A stretch of 64,000 bases of DNA from Lactobacillus hominis DSM 23910 = CRBIP 24.179 (lineage in GTDB: Bacteria > Bacillota > Bacilli > Lactobacillales > Lactobacillaceae). This document shows, one piece after another, positions 1 through 8,086 of this stretch; the stretch's first letter is position 1, and every line of letters starts with the position of its first letter. The stretch covers positions 1-64,000 of the forward strand of contig NZ_CAKE01000001.1 in NCBI RefSeq assembly GCF_000296835.1, written 5' to 3'. The notes under the pieces are model-generated. The model did no database searches. It saw only the letters and a program-made list of their open reading frames with translations, and was not told the origin of the DNA. The translations under genes were made by a program, and so were the position numbers.

Positions 1-438
1 GTTGTAAATTATATTAAAAATAGTAAGAATCTTCTTGTTGGCCAGCATACTGCTGAACAAATTAAGATTCAAATTGGAACTGCCTTTGAAGCTGATGATA
101 GTAAACAAATTACTGTTCGCGGACGCGATGTCGTCGATGGACTTCCTAAGCAAACAACAGTAACTGCACCAGAAATTCAAAAAGCTCTTGAAGATGGCTT
201 AATGTCAATCGTTGCAGCTACTAAGGAAGTCTTAGAGCAAACACCGCCAGAGCTTTCTGCAGATATTATCGATCGCGGCATTATGCTTACTGGTGGTGGA
301 GCATTGCTGGCGAACATTGATAAGTTAATTACGTATTACTTGCAAGTTCCAGTCTTAAAAGCTGACGATCCACTAGAGGCCGTAGCTTTAGGAACAGGAA
401 TTTTACTTAAGAATATAGAAAATCACCAGAGACATTAA
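1..438 (+). CDS. mbl: MreB-family actin-like protein Mbl, 3' part (5' end outside window)
   Basis: The frame is open from base 1 and encodes the last 145 residues of an MreB/Mbl actin homolog, which polymerises under the membrane and guides cell-wall elongation. The adenosine-binding motif of the actin fold is visible near the C-terminus ([11 protein letters not shown], then the DPLEAVALGTG segment). It is clearly a paralog of the complete MreB at 22066-23067, which has the matching [11 protein letters not shown] and [11 protein letters not shown] segments. Two codons separate it from the next small gene, and rodA lies further down the same strand, which is the usual setting of mbl in lactobacilli. 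I chose mbl over mreB because the other copy sits with mreC and mreD. The missing 5' end is beyond the window, so nothing suggests it is broken. Confidence 0.9.
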   Translation, partial: VVNYIKNSKNLLVGQHTAEQIKIQIGTAFEADDSKQITVRGRDVVDGLPKQTTVTAPEIQKALEDGLMSIVAATKEVLEQTPPELSADIIDRGIMLTGGGALLANIDKLITYYLQVPVLKADDPLEAVALGTGILLKNIENHQRH

Positions 439-440
439 AG

Positions 441-626
441 ATGAATAATAGAATATTTGATCCGGAAGCGATCTTATTAAGATTAAGAAAATTCGGAAAG
501 ATCTTATTGTGTTTAATTGTGACCATGTTAATAGGAGCATTGATTGGTTGCACTGTCGCTAGTGGCAATCCGTTTGCAATCTTTTTCCCATCAACATGGA
601 TCCATTTCTTTGAGTTTTTAAACTAA
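441..626 (+). CDS. EpuA-like small membrane protein (annotated in Firmicutes as DNA-directed RNA polymerase subunit beta)
   Basis: This 61-residue protein has a basic N-terminus (RLRKFGK) followed by one strongly hydrophobic segment at about residues 19-40 and a short C-terminal tail ending [13 protein letters not shown]. Size, single membrane span and position after an mbl-type gene fit the EpuA family (Pfam EpuA), often mislabelled as an RNA polymerase beta subunit because in some species it lies near rpoB. Its function is not established. It starts 2 bases after the mbl stop and ends 1 base before yidD, so translation is probably coupled. The family call rests on length, topology and neighbourhood. 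Confidence 0.7.
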   Translation: MNNRIFDPEAILLRLRKFGKILLCLIVTMLIGALIGCTVASGNPFAIFFPSTWIHFFEFLN

Positions 627-627
627 C

Positions 628-921
628 ATGAAGAGATTTTTAATAGGAATAGTACGTTTTTATCAAAAGTTTATATCGCCGATTTTTCCTCCAACATGTA
701 GGTATTATCCGACTTGTTCGACTTACATGATTGATGCCTTAAAAAAGCACGGGATTTTGCTTGGGAGTATTATGGGACTTGCGCGAATTATCCGCTGCAA
801 TCCCTTTATCAGAGGAGGAGTAGATCCGGTTCCGGATAATTTTACTTTAAGGCGTAATCCTCATCCTGAGCGCTATGAGGATGAAATTATAGTGAATGCA
901 TTTCATAAGAATAAAAAATAG
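628..921 (+). CDS. yidD: YidD, membrane protein insertion efficiency factor
   Basis: This 97-residue protein is of the YidD/UPF0161 family, which assists membrane-protein insertion with YidC/Oxa1. The hallmark is the cysteine-rich segment starting at about residue 15 ([20 protein letters not shown]), followed by an amphipathic helix ([20 protein letters not shown]) and the [14 protein letters not shown] motif. Length is about normal (70-100 residues) with a charged C-terminal extension. It sits one base after the small membrane gene in the mbl-rodA operon. Confidence 0.95.
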   Translation: MKRFLIGIVRFYQKFISPIFPPTCRYYPTCSTYMIDALKKHGILLGSIMGLARIIRCNPFIRGGVDPVPDNFTLRRNPHPERYEDEIIVNAFHKNKK

Positions 922-934
922 GAGTTAAGCATTT

Positions 935-1162
935 ATGTCTAGAAAATTAGAAAACATTAACATCGAAGTAAATGAAAGAAAGGGAAGCGTAAATCCAACT
1001 TGGGAAGTTATTATTCCTGGTAAAAAGACTATCGGAATTATTGAACAAGTTGAAGAACGCTATCATGCAGTTTCAAGTAAAACTAGCCATGATTTATATT
1101 CAAAGACTCTTGAAAGTGCAATTAACGAATTGCTTTCCTACTTCACTTTACATGAAAAATAA
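935..1162 (+). CDS. DUF2969 family protein
   Basis: This 75-residue soluble protein has no membrane segment. Its sequence (ENINIEVNERKGSVNPTWEVIIPGKKTIGIIEQVEERYH) matches the DUF2969 family, which I know mainly from lactobacilli and relatives, where it lies between yidD and rodA. A good Shine-Dalgarno site (AGGAG) lies upstream of the ATG. No function is known. Its conserved place between elongasome genes suggests, but does not prove, a role linked to cell-wall synthesis. Confidence 0.75.
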   Translation: MSRKLENINIEVNERKGSVNPTWEVIIPGKKTIGIIEQVEERYHAVSSKTSHDLYSKTLESAINELLSYFTLHEK

Positions 1163-1182
1163 TAAATAGTAGGGGATTATTA

Positions 1183-2373
1183 ATGGCAAAAGTTGAAAAC
1201 AAAACAGATTGGTTTGATCGAATTGCCTGGGGAGTAGTCATTCCGATTGTGTTACTGGCATTGATAAGTCTGTATTCGATTTGGGTTGCCAGCGTAAATG
1301 ATCCTCGGTCTGGCAGTCCAGTAAAAAGCGTCTTAATGCAGGCTATCTGGTATGTAATATCAATTGTCATCGTTGTTGTAGTGATGCAATTTGATGCAGA
1401 GCAGCTTTTTAGACTAGCGCCGATTGTTTATGGCATTGGGATTGTATTATTGATAGCTGTGCTGTTTTTATATAACCGGCAAGTATTTGCTGATACCGGT
1501 GCCAAGAGTTGGTTTAAATTAGGGCCTTTGACTTTCCAGCCATCTGAAGTAATGAAGCCGGCCTTTATCTTAATGCTGGCACGAGTTGTCCAAACGCATA
1601 ATGCAAAATTTGGTCATACTATAAAATCAGACTGGGTCTTGATTGGCAAAATCTTTTTATGGTTATTACCGGTAGCTGTTTTATTAAAAGCGCAAAATGA
1701 CTTCGGAACGATGCTGGTATTTATTGCCATCGTTGGTGGGGTTATCTTAGTTTCTGGAATTTCTTGGAAAATTATTGTGCCAATATATGCTGTTGTTTTT
1801 GTAATTGGAGCAACGGCAATTTTGCTGGTAGTTACACCAGGCGGTCAGGCCTTTTTAGGACACTTCTTTAGAGCATACCAGTTCCAACGTATTAATTCAT
1901 GGCTGAGCCCATCTCAAGACACTTCTTCAGGTGCATATCAGTTATGGCAGAGTATGAAGGCAATTGGGTCAGGACAGCTATTTGGTCAGGGATTTGGTAA
2001 AGTTAGCGTTTATGTGCCAGTTAGATCGACGGATATGATATTCTCAGTTATCGGGGAATCATTTGGATTTGTTGGTTGCTGCACGCTGATTTTGATCTAT
2101 TTTTATTTGATCTTTCAAATGGTTAAGATTACTTTTGAAACAAAGAATGCATTTTATTCTTATATTTCAACTGGAATCATCATGATGATCTTATTCCACG
2201 TCTTTGAAAATATCGGTATGGGAATTGATTTATTGCCATTAACTGGTATTCCATTGCCATTTGTTTCATCAGGTGGTTCAGCCCTAATTGGGAATATGAT
2301 TGGTATTGGATTGATTTTATCAATGAAATGGCACCACAAGGATTATATTTTCAGTACTGCTGGCGATTTTTAA
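1183..2373 (+). CDS. rodA: RodA, SEDS peptidoglycan glycosyltransferase of the elongasome
   Basis: This 396-residue polytopic membrane protein is of the SEDS family (RodA/FtsW/SpoVE), which polymerises lipid II together with a class B PBP. Family signatures are the LGPLTFQPSEVMKPAF segment, the AQNDFGTMLVF segment with the conserved Asp, the large extracellular loop with GSGQLFGQGFGK, and the C-terminal LPLTGIPLPFVSSGGSAL motif. About ten membrane spans can be read. It is called RodA rather than FtsW because it lies in the mbl operon. The other SEDS gene at 56922 is the likely FtsW. An AGGGG Shine-Dalgarno site precedes the ATG, and the gene ends just before a strong terminator. Confidence 0.92.
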   Translation: MAKVENKTDWFDRIAWGVVIPIVLLALISLYSIWVASVNDPRSGSPVKSVLMQAIWYVISIVIVVVVMQFDAEQLFRLAPIVYGIGIVLLIAVLFLYNRQVFADTGAKSWFKLGPLTFQPSEVMKPAFILMLARVVQTHNAKFGHTIKSDWVLIGKIFLWLLPVAVLLKAQNDFGTMLVFIAIVGGVILVSGISWKIIVPIYAVVFVIGATAILLVVTPGGQAFLGHFFRAYQFQRINSWLSPSQDTSSGAYQLWQSMKAIGSGQLFGQGFGKVSVYVPVRSTDMIFSVIGESFGFVGCCTLILIYFYLIFQMVKITFETKNAFYSYISTGIIMMILFHVFENIGMGIDLLPLTGIPLPFVSSGGSALIGNMIGIGLILSMKWHHKDYIFSTAGDF

Positions 2374-2383
2374 AAAACAATTT

Positions 2384-2416
2384 ACACGCAAGTTTTAAGC
2401 TTGCGTGTTTTTATTT
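2384..2416 (+). terminator. Rho-independent terminator of the mbl-rodA operon
   Basis: A 9-bp perfect stem (ACACGCAAG / CTTGCGTGT, arms 2384-2392 and 2400-2408) is followed by a T-rich run. It separates rodA from the accessory block downstream. Confidence 0.9.
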
Positions 2417-2666
2417 TGTTAAATTTTGTTGATGAATAGTTTTTGAAAAGAATTAAGTAACAAATAAGTTGTTTGGATCTTTTCATTGACCAAGATTTTT
2501 TGAAGTAAATATGCAGAAAAAGCTATAAGACTAAACAAATATGCTTATATGAATAAGGAATAATAATTGTATAACATAGCTTCTTTTTTATCGTAAAAAA
2601 GTCGATTTGGAAGATTTGCCAATTAAATTTCACGATCTCTTTAAGATAAAAGTGAAATCTAAAAAA

Positions 2667-3437
2667 ATGGTGAAAAAATTGCTGACAATTGGTGATTATT
2701 TAAAGCATAAACGCAAAGATATGCACTTAAGTAGAAAGGCTTTTGCTCAAGGTATTGTTGATAGTTCTTACTTAGCTCGTGTTGAGAAAAATAAAAATGA
2801 AATCAGAGCGATAACTTTTATTGAACTGTTAAATAAAAATGGCATTTCTTTAGGCGATTTTTTGGATAATATTGATATGCTGCATTTTCAAAATTATCTT
2901 TATCAAATTAAAGTGCGTGAAGCCTATATAGCAGGAGACTTAGATACCTTAATCAAGCTTAGTAAAAATCCAGTAACTTCGAATATTATGAGGATCGTAG
3001 TTAATTGGTTAATTGCAATATTAACTGATCAAATAGATACTTTTCCAGAAAAAAATAAAGTAATAATCAAGAATTTTTTGCTCGAAGTTGAATATTGGGA
3101 TGATGATGTCTTATGGATTATTGCTAATTGCTTAGGGATGTATGATTTAGATCAAGTTAATGGTATCATTAACCGTATTTTAGGTAGCTACACTGATTTT
3201 GCTGAATATAACGACTACAAGATTAAATTACTAGCTGAGATCGCGGTTAATTATTTAGAGCTTAGCATAAAAGAGGACTCGTATTCGATTAAGCAAGCTA
3301 AAGTAGCCAATTACATTGACCATCTTCCAGCTTGCTCTAGTATTTTTTATGAGAAGTTAAAAGCCAAGTATATTATGCAAACGCATCAATTGCCAAAGAT
3401 TAACGGCTCAATTTCATTTATTTTAGAATCTATCTAA
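2667..3437 (+). CDS. Rgg-like HTH transcriptional regulator (paralog 1)
   Basis: The protein has an N-terminal XRE-type helix-turn-helix (IGDYLKHKRKDMHLSRKAFA, then SSYLARVEKNKNEI) followed by about 200 residues of alpha-helical repeat-like sequence, the layout of Rgg/GadR/MutR regulators that often sense peptides. I place the start at ATG 2667 because the two paralogs (3459, 6663) begin only a few residues before the same helix. An upstream in-frame TTG at 2607 would add 20 basic residues, and neither start has a convincing ribosome site. The last ~20 residues (THQLPKINGSISFILESI) do not resemble the C-termini of the paralogs, so the tail may have diverged or be truncated. It is 21 bases upstream of paralog 2. 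Targets are unknown. Confidence 0.72.
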   Translation: MVKKLLTIGDYLKHKRKDMHLSRKAFAQGIVDSSYLARVEKNKNEIRAITFIELLNKNGISLGDFLDNIDMLHFQNYLYQIKVREAYIAGDLDTLIKLSKNPVTSNIMRIVVNWLIAILTDQIDTFPEKNKVIIKNFLLEVEYWDDDVLWIIANCLGMYDLDQVNGIINRILGSYTDFAEYNDYKIKLLAEIAVNYLELSIKEDSYSIKQAKVANYIDHLPACSSIFYEKLKAKYIMQTHQLPKINGSISFILESI

Positions 3438-3458
3438 TTTTTTAAATGAGGTTAAATA

Positions 3459-4250
3459 ATGGAAATTGGAACTCAATTAAAGAAGATAAGAATATTATTG
3501 GGTTTAACTCAAAAAGAATTCTGTGCAGATATTGTAACTGAATCATTTTATTCTCGAGTTGAAAGCAACCGCAGCAATATTAGCATGGCGAAGTTAATTG
3601 AAATTTTGAACTATAATCATGTATCTTTATATGATTTTTTTAAGCCGATAATTCAAGAGCAATTTGAAGATGAAGTAATCATTGCTTTTATCGATCAGGA
3701 TGTTTCTAAGCTAAAAAAATATTCAGAGACAACTATAGATGGACATCGAGAAATCATCAAGTTAATGGCAGCAATTTTGGAAAATAAAGATTTTAAAGTT
3801 TCAAAAGACTGCTTGGAGCAGATGAACAACTTTGTTCAAACAAATGATTTAGCTAATGAAAAGGTTTTAATTGTTCAGTTGCTTTTAGCTCATCTGAGTC
3901 CAATTGAAGACCTAGATCAGATAGTGCAGCGGCTTAGTTATGCTTCTAGTATAAATAAAGATAACCTATCTTTAAGAATTATTGCCCAAACATTGCTTGT
4001 TTGTGCACAGCGTTTTTATAAGGATAAACAGTATGAGTCTGCTAAAAAAGCGCTAGGATTAATTGATGATTTGCCTAACCGAAGTGTATTAACGTTAGAG
4101 AAAGTTTTATCCAAATATTATAAAGCCTTGATTTCAGGGGATGCAGTGCAAAGTAAAAAAATAGAAAAAGTTTTGGCAAAAATAGGATATGAAAAATATC
4201 TCAAAAATAAAAATGGTAAATATGCAGATTCTATATCTTTTTACTTATGA
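3459..4250 (+). CDS. Rgg-like HTH transcriptional regulator (paralog 2)
   Basis: This 263-residue protein has an XRE helix-turn-helix at about residues 5-60 (IGTQLKKIRILLGLTQKEFC, then ESFYSRVESNRSNIS) and a C-terminal helical domain, typical of the Rgg family. The motif ESFYS(R/K)VE and the C-terminal LPNRSVLTLE...YYKALISGD pattern recur in the regulator at 6663, so the two derive from one ancestor. A GAGG ribosome site lies at normal spacing. It lies 21 bases after paralog 1, and the zinc-ribbon gene starts about 70 bases after its stop with no terminator between, so the three are probably co-transcribed. A peptide ligand is possible but no obvious short peptide gene is adjacent. Confidence 0.78.
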   Translation: MEIGTQLKKIRILLGLTQKEFCADIVTESFYSRVESNRSNISMAKLIEILNYNHVSLYDFFKPIIQEQFEDEVIIAFIDQDVSKLKKYSETTIDGHREIIKLMAAILENKDFKVSKDCLEQMNNFVQTNDLANEKVLIVQLLLAHLSPIEDLDQIVQRLSYASSINKDNLSLRIIAQTLLVCAQRFYKDKQYESAKKALGLIDDLPNRSVLTLEKVLSKYYKALISGDAVQSKKIEKVLAKIGYEKYLKNKNGKYADSISFYL

Positions 4251-4318
4251 AATCATAAAATAGAAAATAGCTTTATAAAAAATAGGATTAATTTAGAAAG
4301 TTGAGAGTGAAAGTTAAC

Positions 4319-5230
4319 GTGAAAACCTGTCCAAACTGTGGCGCTGAAATGGAAGCAGATGTGAATTTTTGTACTGAATGTGGTAACGATATTAGAAACG
4401 TACCAGTAAATCCTGTCTCTTCTAATTCGCAACCAGTTATGCAAACTCAAACTGGCAATCAAAATCAATATAATCAAACACAAAATTATCAGGCACCTAT
4501 TCAGCCTCAAACTAGATCAAGCCAAAATCAAACCTTTAGTCGTGTTAGTGAAGGTGTAAAGAATTTTGATAAAGAGAACTTGTGGAAGTGGTTTGTAACT
4601 TCTTGGAAGACGCCAAGTGCTGAACAACAAGGTGAAAAATGGTATGGAATTGTTACTTTGCTCTTAGAAATGATTATCTTTTCTTGGGCGTTTGGTGCTG
4701 GAATTAAGAAGGCTGCTTTGGCAAATATTCATCCTGAAGCTTTGGGCTACTTTCAAGACAAAACAAATAGCTTTTTCCATTCATTGAGTTTTGATCAGTT
4801 TTTAGTTGTATTTATTACGGGAGCTGGCGTAATTGTAGCTGCCTATGTTGCTCATAAATTTGTTTATAATGATCAGTTATCAATTTGGAATTTGATTAAT
4901 CAGATTGTACAATTGAGTAATATTAATGCGATCTTAGTTTTAGTTCTATCTTTGATTTGCTGGACTAACTTGCAAAGCTCAATTACTTTAATTTTAGGAT
5001 TGATGTTGTTTATCGGTCTTTTGTTCATGATGGCAGGGGCATATACTGTTCATGAAAACCAACCAGGGCAACGTGATACATTTTATGGAATTATTATTTA
5101 CTTAGTAATTGTAGCAGCCTTTATCGCAATTACTTACTTTATTGTTAAAGGTCAAATAGTAAGTCAAATTCAAAGTACTTTTGAAATTGATGTTACTAAA
5201 TACCTTGATCCAAATAACATCCATTTTTAA
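4319..5230 (+). CDS. Zinc-ribbon membrane protein, about five to six membrane spans
   Basis: The protein opens with a zinc ribbon made of two CxxC pairs (CPNCGAEMEADVNFCTECG), followed by a Gln/Asn-rich linker (about residues 30-80) and then a C-terminal half with about five to six hydrophobic segments. The best start is GTG 4319, placing MKTCPNCG at the very N-terminus like the next gene. In-frame GTG 4307 and TTG 4301 are alternatives. No enzyme motif is visible, so function is unknown. The architecture (cytoplasmic metal-binding head, flexible linker, membrane domain) is common in poorly characterised Firmicutes proteins. It lies between two Rgg-type regulators and is followed by a second zinc-ribbon gene. 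Confidence 0.75.
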   Translation: MKTCPNCGAEMEADVNFCTECGNDIRNVPVNPVSSNSQPVMQTQTGNQNQYNQTQNYQAPIQPQTRSSQNQTFSRVSEGVKNFDKENLWKWFVTSWKTPSAEQQGEKWYGIVTLLLEMIIFSWAFGAGIKKAALANIHPEALGYFQDKTNSFFHSLSFDQFLVVFITGAGVIVAAYVAHKFVYNDQLSIWNLINQIVQLSNINAILVLVLSLICWTNLQSSITLILGLMLFIGLLFMMAGAYTVHENQPGQRDTFYGIIIYLVIVAAFIAITYFIVKGQIVSQIQSTFEIDVTKYLDPNNIHF

Positions 5231-5243
5231 GTGAATAATCTTG

Positions 5244-5270
5244 AAAGCTGAATTTATGTTCAGCTTTTTT
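5244..5270 (+). terminator. Terminator or attenuator between the two zinc-ribbon genes
   Basis: A 9-bp stem (AAAGCTGAA / TTCAGCTTT, arms 5244-5252 and 5259-5267) is followed by a T run, only about 15 bases before the next ATG. It should end most transcripts from the first zinc-ribbon gene, leaving the second gene dependent on readthrough or its own promoter, which I do not see. Confidence 0.8.
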
Positions 5271-5284
5271 CTAAGGAGAAAAAC

Positions 5285-6541
5285 ATGAAAAAATTTTGTC
5301 CACATTGTGGGACTCCAATAACTGGTAAAGAAAAGTTTTGTAAAAATTGTGGTACTGCGCTACAAAATTCCGGTCAACGTGCGAAAAATCCTAGTCAGCC
5401 AGTGCAAAATTCAGTAAGTAAACAACCTCAATCTGTTCAGCCATCAATGCAGCATCGCACTACCCAGAGGCAAAGACCGTATAAGCCAAAAAAATCAAAT
5501 AAGAAAATAATTGCTATTTGTGTGGCAGCAGCTATTATTTTAATTGCAATTGGTGGAGCGTGGTTCTTTACGCAAAAGAGTAATAATGAAGCTAGTGTTT
5601 CAACTTCTAAGCAAACCAAGACTCATAAAAAAGCAGCCAAAAAGCCAGCTAAGAAAAAGGAATATCCCAACAATCTTTGGATGTTAATGGGGTATATGAA
5701 TTATGCGCGTAAGAATTATGAAAAAGGCAAGAACGTTCATAATACTGGTGATTTAGTAAAAGCGGTAGGTAGCGATTTTAGCGATGGTACTTTACGAGTA
5801 CAACCAAATTCGAATAAGAGTTTTACAGTTTCTAATGATTACGGCAGCGTTGATGTTGCAGTTAACAAAAATAATGTTAAAGTTACCAACGATGGTATGA
5901 CCGTTGCTACTAAGACTGAATTGAAGAAGACTTTTGGCAAATATAAGAAGCAAATCCAGCAGATAAGCAAGAGCATTGATTCTGATGATGTTGCTTCTGC
6001 GCCTAAAAAGAGTGCGACTAGTAAAAGTTCTGATAATTTGAGTGAAGCAGAATTGGCCGTTGCAGCATATCTTAGTCAATTAGGAAATGGAACCCCTAAT
6101 CAGATGATAGATTATGTTAAAAAGCAGATTAATAAATCTTTAAGTGCTTCAGCAAAAGATGCAACTGGACAGGACTATATAAGCGGATTATATAGTGGAA
6201 CTTTTAAAGGAAGGAAGTATTATACAATTGCCCATAATTTTTCAACGAGTAATTATACAATTATCTACGTTGATGGAGACCAATATTCAACCCAATCCGG
6301 TGGAGCGGGCTTAGGAATGGATGGTGGAGATAATGATAAAATGACGTATTCTAAAAAAGAACTAATAAAATATTATGGGTCACATAAAAAAGAGCTAGAT
6401 GACCTAATTACTGGGTTAGAAAATGCAAAATCTCATCAAAAAGAATTATCTGATGAAATGTCAAAGCAAAGTTCACAAACATCTGATGACAACTCTGCCG
6501 ATACCAATGATGATGCCGACAATGAAGATGTCGATGATTAA
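5285..6541 (+). CDS. Zinc-ribbon, single-pass membrane-anchored protein with two related extracellular domains
   Basis: The N-terminal zinc ribbon (CPHCGTPITGKEKFCKNCG) is followed by a basic Pro/Gln linker, one membrane span at about residues 76-95 (IIAICVAAAIILIAIGGAWF), a Lys-rich stretch, and about 300 residues predicted outside the cell. That outer part contains two copies of one domain, at about residues 130-230 and 255-375. Each ends in the same pattern: DGMTVATKTELKKTFGKYKK in copy 1 and DKMTYSKKELIKYYGSHKK in copy 2. The C-terminus is Asp/Ser-rich. It may relate to Lactobacillus lipoproteins of the Lreu_0056 type, but I am not sure. Function is unknown. A strong AGGAG site precedes the ATG and a terminator follows. 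Confidence 0.75.
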   Translation: MKKFCPHCGTPITGKEKFCKNCGTALQNSGQRAKNPSQPVQNSVSKQPQSVQPSMQHRTTQRQRPYKPKKSNKKIIAICVAAAIILIAIGGAWFFTQKSNNEASVSTSKQTKTHKKAAKKPAKKKEYPNNLWMLMGYMNYARKNYEKGKNVHNTGDLVKAVGSDFSDGTLRVQPNSNKSFTVSNDYGSVDVAVNKNNVKVTNDGMTVATKTELKKTFGKYKKQIQQISKSIDSDDVASAPKKSATSKSSDNLSEAELAVAAYLSQLGNGTPNQMIDYVKKQINKSLSASAKDATGQDYISGLYSGTFKGRKYYTIAHNFSTSNYTIIYVDGDQYSTQSGGAGLGMDGGDNDKMTYSKKELIKYYGSHKKELDDLITGLENAKSHQKELSDEMSKQSSQTSDDNSADTNDDADNEDVDD

Positions 6542-6551
6542 AATATAAAAT

Positions 6552-6594
6552 AAGCTAGTAGATACTACGACTGGTATTTACTAGCTTTTATTTT
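6552..6594 (+). terminator. Terminator after the second zinc-ribbon gene
   Basis: A 9-bp stem (AAGCTAGTA / TACTAGCTT, arms 6552-6560 and 6579-6587), extended inward by GATAC/GTATT, is followed by a T-rich run. Confidence 0.88.
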
Positions 6595-6662
6595 GGCTGT
6601 TTTATAATGAGAATAAGTGTAAAATATTATTGCTCGGAAAGCTAACTTGAGGAGAACAATTA

Positions 6663-7499
6663 ATGACAATAGGAGAAGCACTAAAACAGATTCATTTGCA
6701 AGCAGGACTTACTCAAACGCAAATGGCAGCAGATATAATTACAGAGTCATTTTATTCTAAAGTTGAACGTGTCGTTCACTCAATTGATGCTGATACTTTG
6801 ATTAATTTGCTAACTGCACATCATTTGGATGTGATTCATTTCTTTACTTTAATTGCAAATCAAAAATCTGTCGCTCAGCCACATTTTGACTTAGTCAATA
6901 AAATTACTTTTGCCCAAAATAGAAAAGACATTAGGGCTTTAGATAAAATAGCCTCAGAAATCCAAAATGGGGGGGGTAGTGAGGAATTCTATCTCCAATT
7001 TCGCCTTCAGAATGCTTATGCCTGGGTATTGCATTCTAACAAGATGGTATCGTCTGAGATAAAGAAAAAGGTTAAATCGTTAATTTTGGATGAGAATTGG
7101 AATCGACCTGCATATCATTATTTAAGTCAAGCTATCATCTTTTTAGATATTGATGAAGCATATTATTTAGTTAATTCCGCTTTTAATGCCTTTAAGAGGA
7201 GTGAAAAACGCGATACGTTTTCGCTACAATTTGTGGCTTTAATTGCGGTAAATTATTTGAATTGTTGCTATCATCAAAAGGTAGATAAGAAATATACTAG
7301 TTGCGCAATTGATTTTTTGCATAGCTTACCTATAGATGCAAGTATTGGTCTTAACAGCATTTTAGGAACTTATTATGAAGCGCTTTTTAACAATGATGTC
7401 CAAACGCAAAAAATGGTTGCTCTAATTTTGAAAAAGAGTGGCTATTTATCAACTATTGAAGATACCTTAAGTAAAAAATTACTTGAAGAATTAAAATAA
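6663..7499 (+). CDS. Rgg-like HTH transcriptional regulator (paralog 3) containing a G8 tract
   Basis: This 278-residue protein has an XRE helix-turn-helix at residues 3-60 (IGEALKQIHLQAGLTQTQMA, then ESFYSKVERVVHSID) and a C-terminal helical domain like the regulator at 3459. An AGGAG site sits just upstream of the ATG. At 6969-6976 there are eight consecutive G residues, encoding Gly-Gly-Gly at about residue 103 in an otherwise AT-rich gene, just after the DNA-binding domain. Loss or gain of one G would truncate the protein there. It is transcribed alone, between two terminators, facing the stress-protein gene. Target genes and any peptide ligand are unknown. Confidence 0.78.
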   Translation: MTIGEALKQIHLQAGLTQTQMAADIITESFYSKVERVVHSIDADTLINLLTAHHLDVIHFFTLIANQKSVAQPHFDLVNKITFAQNRKDIRALDKIASEIQNGGGSEEFYLQFRLQNAYAWVLHSNKMVSSEIKKKVKSLILDENWNRPAYHYLSQAIIFLDIDEAYYLVNSAFNAFKRSEKRDTFSLQFVALIAVNYLNCCYHQKVDKKYTSCAIDFLHSLPIDASIGLNSILGTYYEALFNNDVQTQKMVALILKKSGYLSTIEDTLSKKLLEELK

Positions 7500-7503
7500 G
7501 ATC

Positions 7504-7541
7504 AAAAAATAAGTTGCCCAATTGAGCAACTTGTTTTTTTG
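7504..7541. terminator. Bidirectional terminator between rgg-like gene and usp
   Basis: A stem AAGTTGC / GCAACTT (7511-7517 and 7526-7532) has a T run on its right (7534-7540) and an A run on its left (7504-7509), so it can serve both converging genes. Confidence 0.85.
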
Positions 7542-7551
7542 ACTTTAAAAT

Positions 7552-8031
7552 TTAGTTTTTTGTATTTTTTTCAATGTCTTGTTTTTGAGCAGCTGGTTCT
7601 CTGATTACCAAAACGTCGCAACTGGATGTTCTAGTAACGTATTCAGTAATACTCCCGATTAAAAGCCTTTCTACAGCATTAAGTCCAGTAGCACCAATGA
7701 TAATTAAATCGATATTATGCTTTTTAGGGAATTCATGCGCAATGATATTCTTGGGTGATCCGAATTCAATTGAATACTTTACATCTTTTACGCCAGCATC
7801 TTTTGCTTGCTTGTAGTATTCTTCGATCTTAGCTTGGGCTTCTTTTGATACTTGTTCGACCATAGCTGAATCAAAACTAGAAACATCTTGGAAAGCTCTA
7901 GTATCAACTACATGCAAGATCTCAAGTTCAGCTTCATTTCTTTTTGCGACTTCTACAGCTTTACCAAAAGCCATTTCTGCTTCTTTTGATCCATCGACAG
8001 CGACTTGGATATGATGATATTGTTTTAGCAT
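7552..8031 (-). CDS. Universal stress protein, UspA family
   Basis: This 159-residue single-domain Usp protein starts HIQVAVDGSKEAEMAFGKAV, the conserved first strand and helix. The ATP-binding signature of this family is present in GATGLNAVERLLIGSITEYV, followed by the conserved VLVIR strand. Such proteins bind ATP and are induced by stress in many bacteria. The individual role cannot be told from sequence. It is the last gene of a minus-strand group, just downstream of a small membrane protein. A GAGGTG-type ribosome site precedes the ATG. Confidence 0.9.
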   Translation of the reverse strand: MLKQYHHIQVAVDGSKEAEMAFGKAVEVAKRNEAELEILHVVDTRAFQDVSSFDSAMVEQVSKEAQAKIEEYYKQAKDAGVKDVKYSIEFGSPKNIIAHEFPKKHNIDLIIIGATGLNAVERLLIGSITEYVTRTSSCDVLVIREPAAQKQDIEKNTKN

Positions 8032-8086
8032 ATTGTTTCACCTCTCATATATTATTTTACCAAAAAATAGCAAGGTGAGATAAAGA

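Noticed and set aside
2545-2577. Minus-strand 10-codon frame (MLYNYYSLFI) next to the first Rgg-like gene, possible short hydrophobic signalling peptide
   Set aside because: It has no proper Shine-Dalgarno site and is shorter than known SHP precursors (about 20 residues); likely chance in AT-rich DNA.
4253-4510. Minus-strand frame of 85 codons opposite the first zinc-ribbon gene
   Set aside because: It is a shadow of the plus-strand gene, with no ribosome site or recognisable family.
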